Of a stretch of 64,000 bases of DNA, positions 62,908 through 64,000 are shown in pieces. Each line of letters begins with the position of its first letter. Position 1 is the first letter of the stretch. A program made the translations under genes and the position numbers. The notes beneath the pieces were generated by a model. That model ran no database searches, had not been told where the DNA came from, and worked only from the letters and a program-made list of their open reading frames with translations. This DNA comes from Thermosipho atlanticus DSM 15807. GTDB taxonomy: Bacteria > Thermotogota > Thermotogae > Thermotogales > Fervidobacteriaceae. Location: the NCBI RefSeq assembly GCF_900129985.1, contig NZ_FQXN01000001.1:310001-374000 (forward strand). The letters run 5' to 3'.

Positions 62908-64000
62908 ATGAAATGTTACAAATTTAATGATGGAATAGAATTATATTTTTATCCTATGGAAAATATTAGATCTGTTACTATTGCATTTAATGTGGGTGTG
63001 GGGTCAGTATATGAATCAGAAGATGTATCAGGTATTTCACATTTTATTGAACATCTTTCATTTAGAGGAACTAAAAATTACCATATGAAAGAATTAAAGT
63101 TAAAAGTTGAATCGGTGGGAGGATTATTGAATGCTTGGACGGATAAAGAAAATACAGTTTATTATGCAAAAGTCCCATCGTTTCATGCATATGAAACTTT
63201 TAAGGTATTAAAAGATATTGTTTTTAACCCTCTATTTAAAGAAAAAGATTTAGAATTAGAAAGACAAATAATTTATCAGGAATATTTATCACATGTTGAA
63301 GATCCAGTAAGTAATGTGTTTGATTTGATGTATGAAAATGCAATAGACGGTCCACATTCTAAACCAGTAATTGGTCGCGAGGAAACAATTAAGAAGATTA
63401 AGTTGGAAGATGTAGAAAGTTTTCATAGAGAATATTATAATCCTTATAATATTAAAGTAATAATAGTTGGACACGTTGATGAAAATGATCTGGAAAAAAT
63501 AAAAGAGGAATTGAAAATTTCCAAAGGGTTTAAAACTACAAAACATAGTTCAAAAGTTAAAACGGGGATATTGAAAGGAAAAGTATTGAAAAACAGCCAG
63601 CAGATACATCTTCTTTATGTCAAGCCAGGTTTTTCACTTGAAAGTGAAGAAAGATTCCCAGCAATGATTTTAAATACGTTACTTAGTAGCGGTATGAGTT
63701 CTTTTTTGTTTGATGAAATAAGAGAAAAACGTGGGTTAGTTTATGATATTTATACAATGAATATATTTCAAAAAGATTGGGGAATATTTTTGTTGTATGC
63801 TGCTACTTCAACTGATAAACTGGATACTTTCCATTCAGAATTGTTTGATATTTTTTCTAATTTTAATTTGAGTGATCAATTATATGATTATGGCTTGAAA
63901 AGATTAATTGGAAAACTGGAACTTTCAACTGAAAGTACAGCAACATTAACAAACATGATTATTGATTATTTAACAAATGATGTTAAACCTTTAACACCGA
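62908..64000 (+). CDS. M16-family zinc peptidase, N-terminal part (partial)
   Basis: 364 residues up to the window end. Inverted zinc motif SHFIEHLSFRGT (H-x-x-E-H) at about residues 48-52 with the distal Glu in LERQIIYQEYLSHVEDP. FNVGVGSVYESEDVSGISHF, FKGT-like RGTKNYHMKELK and GRSSFLFDEIREKRGLVYDIY-like SGMSSFLFDEIREKRGLVYDI are processing-peptidase blocks, the last from the second, inactive lobe. Close to the pnp-linked YmxG/PqqL-type peptidases. GAGGAGAGG precedes ATG 62908, 31 bases after pnp. Confidence 0.92.
   Translation, partial: MKCYKFNDGIELYFYPMENIRSVTIAFNVGVGSVYESEDVSGISHFIEHLSFRGTKNYHMKELKLKVESVGGLLNAWTDKENTVYYAKVPSFHAYETFKVLKDIVFNPLFKEKDLELERQIIYQEYLSHVEDPVSNVFDLMYENAIDGPHSKPVIGREETIKKIKLEDVESFHREYYNPYNIKVIIVGHVDENDLEKIKEELKISKGFKTTKHSSKVKTGILKGKVLKNSQQIHLLYVKPGFSLESEERFPAMILNTLLSSGMSSFLFDEIREKRGLVYDIYTMNIFQKDWGIFLLYAATSTDKLDTFHSELFDIFSNFNLSDQLYDYGLKRLIGKLELSTESTATLTNMIIDYLTNDVKPLTP

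Overview
The window is AT-rich bacterial DNA, densely coding outside one stretch, with strong GGAGG-type ribosome binding sites and gene sets typical of the Thermotogales. These include a TM0936-like methylthioadenosine/adenosylhomocysteine deaminase, a TM1266-type hydrogenase regulator with HydG and HydE, an Rnf complex, and many cytoplasmic glycosidases. The low GC suggests Thermosipho or a close relative. That is inference from gene content and composition, not from a marker gene.

Layout. 1-7822 is one forward run: division-site genes (minD end, minE, a DivIC/FtsB-like protein), an RsmJ-like methyltransferase, ftsY, a large LysM/3D lipoprotein, an Rrf2 regulator, mnmA, hpt and an LCP protein. 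7811-19217 is looser and looks accessory: endonuclease V, a phosphoesterase, DUF996, an S41 peptidase, then a reverse-strand series of small enzymes (YciI, HD, metallopeptidase, adenosine deaminase, alpha/beta hydrolase, a pyrophosphatase-Nudix fusion, a frameshifted membrane gene, PHP, DUF3795), with decayed sequence and two copies of a short palindromic repeat. 19218-26334 (reverse) holds DUF72, a radical SAM protein, mtaD, rsfS, folC and valS. 26537-30671 is rnfCDGEA, followed by tRNA-Gly(CCC). 30846-36746 has two ion transporters, guaB, a GH13 enzyme and a methyltransferase. 36722-39007 (reverse) has an EamA transporter and a GH1 beta-glucosidase. 39149-43111 is a fatty-acid cluster (fabF, fabZ, fabK, bioY, fabD). 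Then come a membrane protein, a CYTH-like protein, pfkA and an amidohydrolase. 46656-51491 (reverse) is the [FeFe]-hydrogenase locus: hydA, a structured leader, the TM1266-like gene, hydG, a small unknown gene and hydE. 51699-56602 (reverse) runs murJ, birA, a PP-loop ATPase, rnc, a small unknown and an AEC transporter. 56715-64000 has a very short RnfB-like protein, dprA, panC, a GH31 glucosidase, pnp and the start of an M16 peptidase.

How it fits together: a sugar-fermenting anaerobe. Glycosidases and PfkA feed glycolysis, reduced ferredoxin goes to the [FeFe] hydrogenase or to Rnf, and BioY/BirA supply biotin beside fatty-acid synthesis.

The most notable signal is the leader at 49593-49703 on the reverse strand. 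Three alternative pairings (a 42-nt aptamer-like hairpin with two inverted copies of a 3x3 internal loop, an 18-bp antiterminator-like helix, and a 10-bp hairpin that hides the SD and ends in U5) form a textbook riboswitch layout in front of the hydrogenase-maturation genes. I do not recognise it as a known class. Other notable points are four genes that appear to start at AUA or AUU, a ferredoxin-less RnfB encoded away from rnfCDGEA, and a pyrophosphatase-like/Nudix fusion protein.
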